Origin: Ornithodoros turicata
Taxonomy: Eukaryota > Arthropoda > Arachnida > Ixodida > Argasidae
Reading direction: 5' to 3'
Assembly: GCF_037126465.1 (NCBI RefSeq)
Contig: NC_088201.1
Location: 125,798,665-125,862,664 of the forward strand
DNA length: 64,000 nucleotides
A program made the position numbers and the translations under genes. Below, piece by piece: positions 10,941 through 20,500 of this stretch. Each line of letters starts with the position of its first letter. Within the stretch, counting starts at the first letter, position 1. The notes under the pieces were generated by a model, which was not told where the DNA came from, made no database searches, and was given only the letters and a program-made list of their open reading frames with translations.

Positions 10941-11730
10941 ATTAAATTAACTGGGCCAGGCTTCGGCCGGCCTGAGTTTTTGGCAGCCGTGCCGGGCTAG
11001 CTTTTTGTAGACATACTTATTTTGGCATGGCGAGAAAGCAAGCTTATTTATCTGCCTCCAATAGCTGACTTGACCGGTTAACAGAAGCAGGATTCCCGTA
11101 CTCAATTAAGCGTCTTTACTCAAAGACGCATAATGCATACATACAGAAAACGGCACATCGTCTAAAAAACAGCTGGGAGATTCGAAGTACATACCACTGG
11201 TTTTCATCACCTTAAGCAAGCTATCTTCTTTAATCCCCATGAAAATCCACCGCTGCTACTCCTGCCACTGCACATCAGGGATAATTAATATATTTTATGG
11301 GAGTGCATAGGGCATTCTTTTTTTATATACCTATTTATGTCCAACTTATGTGGCGAATTGAAGCTACCTGCTAATAAGATTGCAAGCGTCCCAAACTGAA
11401 ACGGTAGTACGGTGCCTTGCTTGAGTCTGCTTCCGAATACAGGGGGTGTCCAACCGAGATGATATTTAGTTCTTAAAAATAGGATAGGTTTCACTTCACT
11501 TGGGATGCACTCGTAAAAGTTTTTGCCACACATTGCGGCAGTTTGCATTTGTGCCACGCATGAATTAAACAAAATTTTTAATGCAGCTCGCAAAGTCAAG
11601 CAAAGGTGGCATTTTTCTTCGTTAGTTCGCAAGACTCCGACTATAACACAGCCAGCAGAGGCCATCTAAATTATTTCGTGGACGCCTTGTACATAGCAAA
11701 TTTAATTGCATTCTCATATCTCTCATCTAT
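10941..11730. other. Unassigned intergenic DNA
   Basis: No domain, RNA gene or repeat is recognised. The 126-codon minus ORF at 11285-11665 has no similarity I can name. Confidence 0.4.
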
Positions 11731-11734
11731 AATG

Positions 11735-11805
11735 TTACGCAGGTAATGGGGTAGGGTACTGCCCTCCAGCGGTAAATCATCTCATGTCATGATCACGATT
11801 TTACG
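11735..11805 (+). mobile_element. Short 3' end of an I-like LINE
   Basis: AATGGGGTAGGGTACTGCCC followed by CATGTCATGATCAC matches the 3' UTR of the LINE at 35667-36333. Only the last ~70 bp are present. Confidence 0.5.
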
Positions 11806-11989
11806 TATATGTTCTTGCTGTCCTACAAAAATTTGGCAGCCGAGAATCCCGCGCTCGGTGAAGCATGCTCAATTAAATTTGCGTTTGAAATTAGCCGCGG
11901 CTAATCGCTGCTACAAGCATTCGGATCATGACATGTATTGCAAGGCTTTAGAAAGAACGTTCCTAGAGCTGAACGACCCCAATCTGGGT

Positions 11990-12175
11990 CGCCTTTCATA
12001 CAGAGCGCCTTCGTATGGGGCCACTACATCCAACGTGTCATTACATCCAACAGTAATTACATTCGTCGATGGACGTAAAGGCTCGTTGGATGTAACGGCA
12101 TGGTATGGATGTATCGACACGATGGACGTCACAGGACGATGGATGTAATGGCAAATTGGATGTAAGTGCTCCTTT
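11990..12175. repeat. ~17 bp minisatellite, TGGATGTAACGGC motif (left block)
   Basis: Variants of GATGGATGTAACGGCTC recur about every 17 bp, with the first few in inverted orientation (TTACATCCAAC). A second block lies at 14755-14995, and the Mutator-like remnant sits between them. Confidence 0.7.
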
Positions 12176-12469
12176 TTGTTTGTACCCCAAGGCGGAGGCT
12201 TAGAAACTGGAAAGTGGGCGCTTCACTCAATGGCGGCGAATTTGCAATTTAGCCTCCCGGTTCACTCTTTTTTTTCTTCAGTTTCCTACTTTTCCTCTGA
12301 AAATCTGAGTTGCAACCATAACGCAGGATAAACAGCAGCAAAAAGTGCCCTCTTCTCTTTTTTGCGTGGAAAACTTGTTGTTGAAATGTTTCACGGGAAT
12401 TTATATTCGCGATTAGGTGCTTAACACCGTTCTTTACCACCAAGGTTATTTGATAAAATTTGATAAAGT
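12176..12469. other. Flank of the Mutator-like remnant
   Basis: No coding sequence is recognised. It may belong to the non-coding end of the Mutator-like element. Confidence 0.3.
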
Positions 12470-14194
12470 CAGGAGCTCCGCGAGATTTGGGTGCAGGTTC
12501 GGGAGCTGGTCACGGAGACCATTATGCCAATCCTCAACATAGTTTGTAGTGCGACGACCGGCATTGCCTAAATTTACCCAGATGTTACGAACTGGAATGG
12601 ATGTCAACCAAAATTATCGATAGTACGCTACAAACTGTTGAAGTTGCGCGCATTGAATAGGACTCAGCTCCTCGGGAGACAGTGCAATCAGCTCCTCAGC
12701 AAAGGGAATGACGAGGTGCTCAGGAAAAAAGGGTAGATGCCTTACGATGCAGAACTTTTACATTATCTGGGCAAAGTACCTTGAGCCCAAGCTCGTCTCT
12801 CTTCTGATTTGCAGCTTTTTCGCGTAATGGAAAGCACAACCAGCTCCCGTGGCTCAGTGGTTAGCGTGCCGGCCATGTCACGTGGAGACTGGGAGGTACC
12901 CGGGTTCGAATACCGGTGCCGGCTGTGCTGTCTGGGGTTTTTCCAGGGTTTTCCTCAGACGCTTTCAGACATGTCGGCACAGTTGCCTTAGAAGTCGGCC
13001 CAGGACGCACATTCCCCCAGGTGTGTCAGTCGTGACGTTGCCCACATCTGTGAGGCCGACAACGGTGAGCCCTTTCACCATCGCCACCACCACCGCCACA
13101 ACCGCTTACTTTGATAGGCTGGTTTACCACGTCTGCACTTAAAACAGTGACCGCTGCATTTATGGCTGCGACTTCGAAGTCCAATAACCATTGGCCGACG
13201 CTCTGCAACGTTCCCAGATGGCCAATTTGTTGAATCAGAGCATGCTTTACGATTTGAAACAGCTTCTCGTATGATGCAGTGTCCCGTCGACGCATTGGGG
13301 CGTAAACCACTAGGTGACACTTTCCTTTGATTAAGACGTGAAGAGTGTAAAGCTGTCCAGGACTCTAATATTACGGAGGGTTCTACTTAAAGTTGCCGTC
13401 TCCGAAGTCAGCAGATGAAAGCGCTTCAACATGAGTGTCACCGAAAAACACCACCATCTCACTGCCTGCGGTCAAGTCTCAGTGTCGCAGAAACATGCTT
13501 CCGTTGAGCGTCCTTTCTAATCCTTGAAGACTGTTGGGTGCCACATTCTCGATCCAATTTACGTGCCGATTATGTGGGAGTGCACGACGTTTCGACGCAT
13601 ACCGGTAGCCAGAGTTCAGCTCTGTCTTGATCGTTTCACGGCATTCCACGGAACACTCGTTGAACGTTCGTCCATGCCGGCGATAGCATCCTCGAAGGCT
13701 CCACGAGGGCGCTTACGCAGCTGCCTAATTTCGGTTCGCTTTTTGTACAAGTACCTTATAACGAGTACCTTGGGCTCCTGGGATGTGTCCGCTGTCAGAT
13801 CGCATGAATGAGCAGTCGTCGGTTGGTCTGGGTCGACAAGAAGGATGTTGTTCTTCAGCGTTATGTTCGCCACTGATACTGACGTCTTCTTGCCAGCTGC
13901 TTTTGCCTTCGTGCTCAAGTCGTAACAGGATGTACAGCGATAATACATCACAGACGGGTCCTTTGGATTCACAGCATTGAATGAAAATGCGAGAACCGTA
14001 CCCTGGCACCTTCTGTTCTTGTATTGTAGCACAGGATGACGCGAACGCCGCTTCGATGGCACAAACGTTACGTGTCCGCTATCCATATTGAGCGCATCGC
14101 CTGCCTGAGCGTTCATCGTGCTACCGAATGGCCAAACTGGAAGACGACAGGGGTTCGGAATCCCTGGGAGACTGTACCAGCTTATACCGTCCAC
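12470..14194 (-). pseudogene. Mutator-like (MULE) transposase gene, disrupted
   Basis: On the minus strand a 192-codon ORF (14194-13616) begins with an FVPSKR segment and spaced Cys/His residues resembling a FLYWCH-type zinc finger. The core follows: DGNFK at 13403-13386 (likely first catalytic Asp), QLYTLHVLIKG and VVYAPMRRRDTASY near 13345-13270, and DFEVAAINA at 13181-13155 (second Asp). A SINE interrupts at 12842-13096. Beyond it the C-terminal RRTTNYVEDWHNGL motif resumes near 12565-12515. At least three in-frame stops lie between DGNFK and QLYT, and there are frame changes elsewhere. Gene order and motifs fit MULE-type DDE transposases; it is non-functional. TIRs were not found. Confidence 0.7.
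12842..13096 (+). mobile_element. tRNA-derived SINE (Ruka-like), 255 bp
   Basis: The head has an A-box-like TGGCTCAGTGGTTAGCGTG (about 12850-12868) and a B-box GGTTCGAATAC near 12902-12912. The shared TCTGGGGTTTTTCC body follows, ending in a CACCACCACC-type tail. CACAACC is repeated at 12835-12841 and 13097-13103 as a 7 bp target duplication. The insertion splits the Mutator-like transposase pseudogene, so the SINE is younger. Confidence 0.8.
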
Positions 14195-14199
14195 GACCC

Positions 14200-14750
14200 A
14201 TTCACCTACCGTTGGTCTCTGGGAAATCCAGTTTTGGTGTCGACAACCCTATTCAAGAATTGACTCATGCACTTTAAGCACCATTCTGAAAATGGTCGTC
14301 GACAGCAGAATGCATTGTCTGAGGTCCACCCAGATCACAAGGGTTCCCAAAGACATCAGTAAGACATGACACAAAAAATGCCTTTCTGTACGGTGAATCA
14401 TGTTCAGACGAGGACCGTGTTACAAGAGGAAAAAAATAAAAAAATGGTGGACGATCGAAATTTTCTAGAATGGCCAGAAGTTCTATAAGGCATATTAGTT
14501 CAATTCTCACTTCAGTGTCATTATATATATCCGTTGGTGTTATGTCTGGCCCACACCTTTTATGCCATATGATCCGTGCAAAGCAAGATGTTTCTTTCAT
14601 ACGTGCAAGATGATCCTAACATTTCTCTGCATTTTTTTATATTCAACTCGGACCACTTTTTTTCTTTTCTTTTCTACATTCAGCGGGGTTGGCAGCAAGC
14701 ACAGGACACCGACGCGATTGACGGCTTTCACGCCGCGACATCGAGGCAAT
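14200..14750. other. Probable 5' flank of the Mutator-like remnant
   Basis: Nothing coding is recognised. The stretch between the transposase start and the right minisatellite may be the element's non-coding end. Confidence 0.3.
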
Positions 14751-14754
14751 TGAA

Positions 14755-14995
14755 CGAGCATTTTAACTCCGTGGATGTAACGGCTTGGTGGACGTACTGA
14801 CCCGTTCGATGTAAAGGCTCGATGGATGTATTGGATCGTTGGACGTAACGGCCCATGGATGCAATGGCCGAAAATGGACGTAATCACTCGTTCGATGTAA
14901 AAGCACGACGGATGTAATGGCATGATGGATGTACCGTCTCGCTTTTGGATGTACCAGCACGATGAATGTAACGGCTCGTTGGATGTAATTGCGTG
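14755..14995. repeat. ~17 bp minisatellite, TGGATGTAACGGC motif (right block)
   Basis: About thirteen variants of (G/C)ATGGATGTAACGGCTCG follow one another. The repeat is the same as at 11990-12175. The pair brackets the Mutator-like remnant, so the arrays may be its subterminal repeats. Confidence 0.75.
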
Positions 14996-15179
14996 GAATC
15001 CAGCACCTTTGTACCCATATGTAGACACCGAAGTACCTCTACCCGATTGGTTTCAACAAGCTGCTGTCGATTGCAGAATTGACCCGTTTCTAGGATGTTT
15101 GACTATGCCGTTTCGTATATTTCCACACCTGTTGGCAGTGGCTTTGTTGTCGGCCAACTCCGTGAGATTCATAGCTGGG

Positions 15180-15625
15180 CGAACTCACTCATGAGGGCCC
15201 TCATGAGTGCCCCTCACCCTCACCTCACGCCTTTGAGGTGAGGGTAAGTGAGGGCAAGCCCGCGATGAGGCCATCCGTGAGTGCACTCATGACGTTTTGC
15301 CCCTCACGAGGTCTCCTGTGAGAGCACGCATGAGGTTTTGACCCTCATGAGGCCTCCTGTGAGTGCACTCATGAGGTTTTGCCCCTCATGAGACCTCCTG
15401 TGAGTGCACTCATGACGTCTGAGGGGCACCAGGTCTGTGTGAGTGAAATCACTGGTGAGGCCTGAGGGGTGTGAGGTCACTATGAGTGCACTCAGAAATG
15501 AGGTCAAACGACCCATGCGAGGCTTGCGCAAATTATGAAGGCACTCACACGTGAGGCCTTCAGTAACGCGAAGCCTATTGACGACGCTCAAGCCATGAGG
15601 CCTATGGTGAGTGCACTCATCCTCA
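15180..15625. repeat. 41 bp minisatellite rich in TGAGTGCACTCA palindromes
   Basis: CTCCTGTGAG starts at 15313, 15354 and 15395, a 41 bp period. Each unit contains the perfect palindrome TGAGTGCACTCA or a variant and a CCCTCATGAGG segment. Less regular copies fill the flanks. The minus-strand ORF over it is periodic and not considered a gene. Confidence 0.75.
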
Positions 15626-15717
15626 TATGTGGGATGGACAGGGTATCTATTTATTGATGACGAAAAAACTAGACCGTGGCAGGGACCGCTTTGTTGTATT
15701 TCCTGCGCAGCCATCTG

Positions 15718-17455
15718 AAGGGGTGGTGTGCACGTTTTTAGCAATTTCGTCTACGTCGCGCTCGGAACACAGCGAAGCGTCCTAAGCTGACTGATTGATT
15801 ACTTGGTGATATGGTTCCAATGACCCAACTACCAGCGGGGTGCACATTAAAGGGCTGGTGTGCACATTTTTAGCAATTTCGTCTACATCGCGCTGGGAAC
15901 ACAGCGAAGCTTTCTAAGCTCACGGATTACTTGATGATATGGTTCCAATGACCCAACTACCAGCGGGGTGCACATTAAAGGGCTGGTGTGCACATTTTTA
16001 GCAATTTCGTCTACATCGCGCTGGGAACACAGCGAAGCTTTCTAAGCTCACGGATTACTTGATGATATGGTTCCAATGACCCAACTACCAGCGGGGTGCA
16101 CATTAAAGGGCTGGTGTGCACATTTTTAGCAATTTCGTCTACATCGCGCTGGGAACACAGCGAAGCTTTCTAAGCTCACGGATTACTTGACGATATGGTT
16201 CCAATGACCCAACTACCAGCGGGGTGCACATTAAAGGGCTGGTGTGCACATTTTTAGCAATTTCGTCTACATCGCGCTGGGAACACAGCGAAGCTTTCTA
16301 AGCTCACGGATTACTTGACGATATGGTTCCAATGACCCAACTACCAGCAGGGTGCACATTAAAGGGCTGGTGTGCATGTTTTTAGCAATTTCGCCTATGT
16401 CTCGCTGGGAATACAGCTAAGCGTCCTGAGCTGACTGGTTACTTGATGGTATGGTTCCAAAGGGCTGGTGTGCACATTTTTAGCAATTTCGTCTATGTGT
16501 CGCTGGGAATACAGCTAAGCGTCCTGAGCTGACTGGTTCCTTGATGGTATGGTTCCAATGACCCAACTACCAGCGGGGTGCGCATTAAAGGGCTGGTGTG
16601 CACATTTTTAGCAATTTCACCTATGTCTCGCTGGGAATACAGCTAAGCGTCCTGAGCTCACTGGTAGCTTGATGGTATGGTTCCAATGACCCAACTACCA
16701 GCGGGGTGCGCATTAAAGGGCTGGTGTGCACATTTTTAGCAATTTCGCCTATGTCTCGCTGGGAATACAGCTAAGCGTCCTGAGCTCACTGGTTACTTGA
16801 TGGTAAGGTTCCAATGACCCAACTACCAGCGGGGTGCGCATTAAAGGGCTGGTGTGCACATTTTTAGCAATTTCGTCTATGTCTCGCTGGGAATACAGCT
16901 AAGCGCCCTGAGGTGACTGGTTACTTGATGATATGGTTCCAATGACACAACTACCAGCGGGGTGCACATTAAAGGGCTGGTGTGCACATTTTTAGAAATT
17001 TCGTCTATGTCGCGCTGGGAACACAGCGAAGCGTTCTAAGCTGACTGATTACTTGATGATATGGTTCCAATGACCCAACTACCAGCGGGGTGCACATTAA
17101 AGGGCTAGTGTGCACATTTTTAGAAATTTCGTCTATGTCGCGCTGGGAACACAGCGAAGCGTTCTAAGCTGACTGATTACTTGATGATATGGTTCCAATG
17201 ACCCAACTACCAGCGGGGTGCACATTAAAGGGCTGGTGTGCCCATTTTTAGAAATTTCGTCTACGTCGCGCAGGGAACACAGCGAAGCGTTCTAAGCTGA
17301 CTGATTGCTTGATGATATGGTTCCAATGACCCAACTACCAGGGGGGTGCACATTAAAGGGCTGGTGTGCACATTTTTAGCAATTTCGTCTATGTCTCGCT
17401 GGGAATACAGCTAAGCGTCCTGAGCTGACTGGTTACTTGATGATATGGTTTCATG
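15718..17455 (+). repeat. 128 bp satellite array, ~14 copies
   Basis: CCAATGAC or a near variant starts at 15818, 15945, 16073, 16201, 16329, 16457, 16555, 16683, 16811, 16939, 17067, 17195 and 17323. The spacing is 127-128 bp except one 98 bp unit (16457-16555) with a 30 bp deletion. Neighbouring copies share diagnostic variants (GAACACAGCGAAGC versus GAATACAGCTAAGC), so the array was built by block amplification. No ORF or RNA gene is recognised. Confidence 0.95.
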
Positions 17456-17939
17456 GATATGGTTTCATGGATATGGATTTATGGTTTGATGATATGGTTT
17501 TGATGGATAAGTGTTGCTTTAAGCTCCCAGGTACAGCATGCGTAGGGTCCTTAACAAGTTCGCCCTCTGCGCAGCTCTTCTTCGGACGGCTCATCGTTCA
17601 CGACCACGTTTGAAATAGCACTGAAGGTGCACGACACTGGCGCAATACGTTACTGGCCACAAGAAACACCCGAAATCACAAGGACGCCATGTTACCACCC
17701 GTATACGCGGCAAAATTATATTGCACCCACCGCACTAATCCTTTTTACTTTGTCATTTATAGCCCCGAGGTGCCTCAAACAAGCGATAACATCAGAAGGT
17801 TTCTCACAGCCTCGCTATGCGCAGACACACCGGCGTCGTCCTTGTGTCGCAGTTCAAAGAACTACAACCTTTCATAGCTTCGCTACAACCTTCTTAGTAT
17901 AGCTACAACCTTCAAGGCTTACACTAGGACATATGCAGC
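17456..17939. other. Spacer between two satellite arrays
   Basis: The first ~55 bp are short TATGGTTTCATGGA repeats. The rest is unique with no recognised gene. Confidence 0.5.
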
Positions 17940-19745
17940 GCTCGCCCCTAGTTCCGAAAAACGCGGCCCAGGAACCCTTCAAAGCGGTTGAAAAGGCTCC
18001 TATCGCGGTGCAAGAGCGATATCTGTAACCATATGGGACACTTTCCCACAGGGACTTCGGTAGTGTTGGCCGCGAACACCCGAAGAACGCGGCACACAGG
18101 CCCTTTAAAACGACCGGAAAGGCTCCTATCGCGGTGCAAGAGCGATATCTGTAACCATATGAGACACTTTCCCACAAGGACTTCGGTATAGTGTTGACCG
18201 CGAACACTTGAAGAACGCGGCACACCGGCCCTTTAAAACGACCGGAAAGGCTCCTATCGCGGTGCAAGAGCGATATCTGTAACCATATGAGACACTTTCC
18301 CACAAGGACTTCGGTATAGTGTTGACCGCGAACACTCGAAGAACGCGGCACACCGGCCCTTTAAAACAACCGGAAATGCTCCTTTCGCGGTGCAAGAGCG
18401 ATATCTGTAACCATATGGGACACTTTTCCACGGGGACTTCGGTAGTGTTGGCCGCGAACACCCGAAGAACGCGGCACACCAGCCCTATAAAACGACCGGA
18501 AAGTCTCCTATCGCGGTGCAAGAGCGATATCTGTAACCATATGGGACACTTTCCCACAGGGACTTCGGTAGTGTTGACCGCGAACACCCGAAGAATGTGG
18601 CACACCAGCCGTTTAAAACGACCGGAAAGGCTCCTATCGCGGTGCAAGAGCCATATCTGTAACCATATGGGACACTTTCCCACAGGGACTTCGGTAGTGT
18701 TGACCGCGAACACCCGAAGAACGTGGCATACCAGACCTTTAAAACGACCGAAAAGGCTCCTATCGCGGTGCAAGAGCGATATCTGTAACCATATGGGACA
18801 CTTTCCCACAGGGACTTCGGTAGTGTTGACCGCGAACACCCGAAGAACGTGGCACACCATACCTTGAAAACGACCGGAAAGGCTCCTATCGCGGTGCAAG
18901 AGCGATATCTGTAACCATATGGGACACTTTCCCACAGGGACTTCGGTAGTGTTGACCGCGAACACCCGAAGAACGTGGCATACCAGACCTTTAAAACGAC
19001 CGAAAAGGCTCCTATCGCGGTGCAAGAGCGATATCTGTAACCATATGGGACACTTTCCCACAGGGACTTCGGTAGTGTTGACCGCGAACACCCGAAGAAC
19101 GTGGCACACCAGACCTTGAAAACGACCGGAAAGGCTCCTATCGCGGTGCAAGAGCGATATCTGTAACCATATGGGACACTTTCCCACAGGGACTTCGGTA
19201 GTGTTGACCGCGAACACCCGAAGAACGTGGCACACTAGCCCTTTAAAACGACCGGAAAGGCTCCTATCGCGGTGCAAGAGCGATATCTGTAACCATATGG
19301 GACACTTTCCCACAGGGACTTCGGTAGTGTTGACCGCGAACACCCGAAGAACGTGGCACACCAGACCTTTAAAACGACCGGAAAGGCTCCTATCGCGGTG
19401 CAAGAGCGATATCTGTAACCATATGGGACACTTTCCCACAGGGACTTCGGTAGTGTTGACCGCGAACACCTGAAGAACGTGGCACACCAGCCCTTTAAAA
19501 CGACCGAAAAGGCTCCTATCGCGGTGCAAGAGCGATATCTGTAACCGTATGGGACAGTCTCCCACAAGGACTTTGATAGCGTTAGCCCCGAATACCCGAA
19601 GGACGCGACACAACAGCCCTTTAAAACAACCGGAAAGGCTCCTATCGCGGTGCCAGAACCATATCTGTAACCATGTAGGACACTCTTCCTTGTGGGGAAA
19701 AATTTTCTTTGTGGGACACATTGGAGCAGTGTTAGCCGCGAATAA
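17940..19745. repeat. 126 bp satellite array, 14 copies, open on both strands
   Basis: TATCGCGGTG (one copy TTTCGCGGTG) starts at 18001, 18127, 18255, 18383, 18509, then every 126 bp to 19643. Three early steps are 126, 128 and 128 bp. Because 126 is divisible by three, the minus strand reads open for 649 codons (18126-20075) as a 42-residue repeat (core WLQISLLHRDRSLSGRF). The plus strand is also open over several units. Both strands being open, and the two 128 bp units shifting frame, argue for non-coding satellite. Confidence 0.92.
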
Positions 19746-19764
19746 GCCGCGGGCCAGTAAAGGC

Positions 19765-20115
19765 ACACATTTGAGGGCCGTGAGGTGAGGGCGAGAGAGG
19801 GCGTGTGTCCGTGAGGGTGAGTGAGGGCATGTTGCCCTGAGACCGTGAGGGTGTGGGCGAGTGAGGGATTGCGCTTTTGAGGGCCGTGAGGATGAGGGCG
19901 AGTGAGGGATTGCGCTTGTGAGGGCCGTGAGGGTGAGGGCGAGTGAGGGCACGCGCCCGTGAGGGCCGTGAAGGTGAAGGCGAGTGAGGTCATGTGCCCG
20001 TGAGGGCCCTGAGGGTGAGGGTGAGTGGGGGCTTGCGCTTGTGAGGGCCGTGAGGGTGAGGGCGAGTGAGGGCATGCGCCCGTGAGGGCCGTGAGGGTGA
20101 GGGCGAGTGAGGTTT
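19765..20115. repeat. GTGAGGG-rich minisatellite
   Basis: GTGAGGGCCGTGAGGGTGAG and variants repeat with a period of about 41-60 bp. The right end GCCCACCTACG resembles a hAT-type terminus. No matching left terminus or 8 bp duplication was found. Confidence 0.7.
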
Positions 20116-20149
20116 CACCAAAATGCCCACCTACGTCAATACTATACAG

Positions 20150-20310
20150 AGTACATAATTAGCTTGTGACATCTTTGATATCGATTTTATATCAAACATA
20201 ATCAGGCTGTAAAGTTGATCATATTGTCAATTTTTCGCCTCTACGAGCCCTCTTGCGACTGATTTTGTCAAACACGCTTTCTCAGTGTGCAGCAGCTTGC
20301 TGCGTCAATA
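20150..20310 (-). repeat. Fragment of the ~197 bp satellite family
   Basis: On the minus strand it carries TTGTCAAACGCG-like, GATCAACTT and TGATATAAAATCGATATCAA segments in the order seen at 26763-27590. Confidence 0.5.
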
Positions 20311-20419
20311 ACTTATTCTTCTTAAAATGACATGTAACATTGTTTTTTGATAGAAGTTATTGCGCGTGTGCTTTGTGACTTTCGTACTTGACCCACGGAC
20401 CATGTTTTGAGCGGTACCT

Positions 20420-20500
20420 TTAGGTGGTGGTGGTGGCGAACCGGCTTGCCGTTGTTGGCCTCACGTATGTGGGCTGCGTCACGACTGTAGCCAGGATGAG
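20420..20500 (-). mobile_element. SINE 3' fragment
   Basis: The minus strand reads AGTCGTGACGCAGCCCACAT, a GAGGCCAACAACGG-like block and a CCACCACCACC tail. This matches the 3' half of the SINE at 12842-13096. Confidence 0.55.

Noticed and set aside
15180..15640. hAT-type MITE around the TGAGTGCACTCA minisatellite
   Set aside because: The left edge (AGCTGGGCGAACTCA) looks terminal-like, but no inverted right end or 8 bp duplication was found.
18126..20075. 649-codon minus-strand ORF with 42-residue repeats
   Set aside because: It follows from a 126 bp satellite unit (divisible by three) and runs on into a GTGAGGG minisatellite. The opposite strand is equally open, and two units are 128 bp.
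19737..20130. Second hAT element with GTGAGGG arrays
   Set aside because: Only the right terminus GCCCACCTACG looks plausible; left end and duplication are missing.
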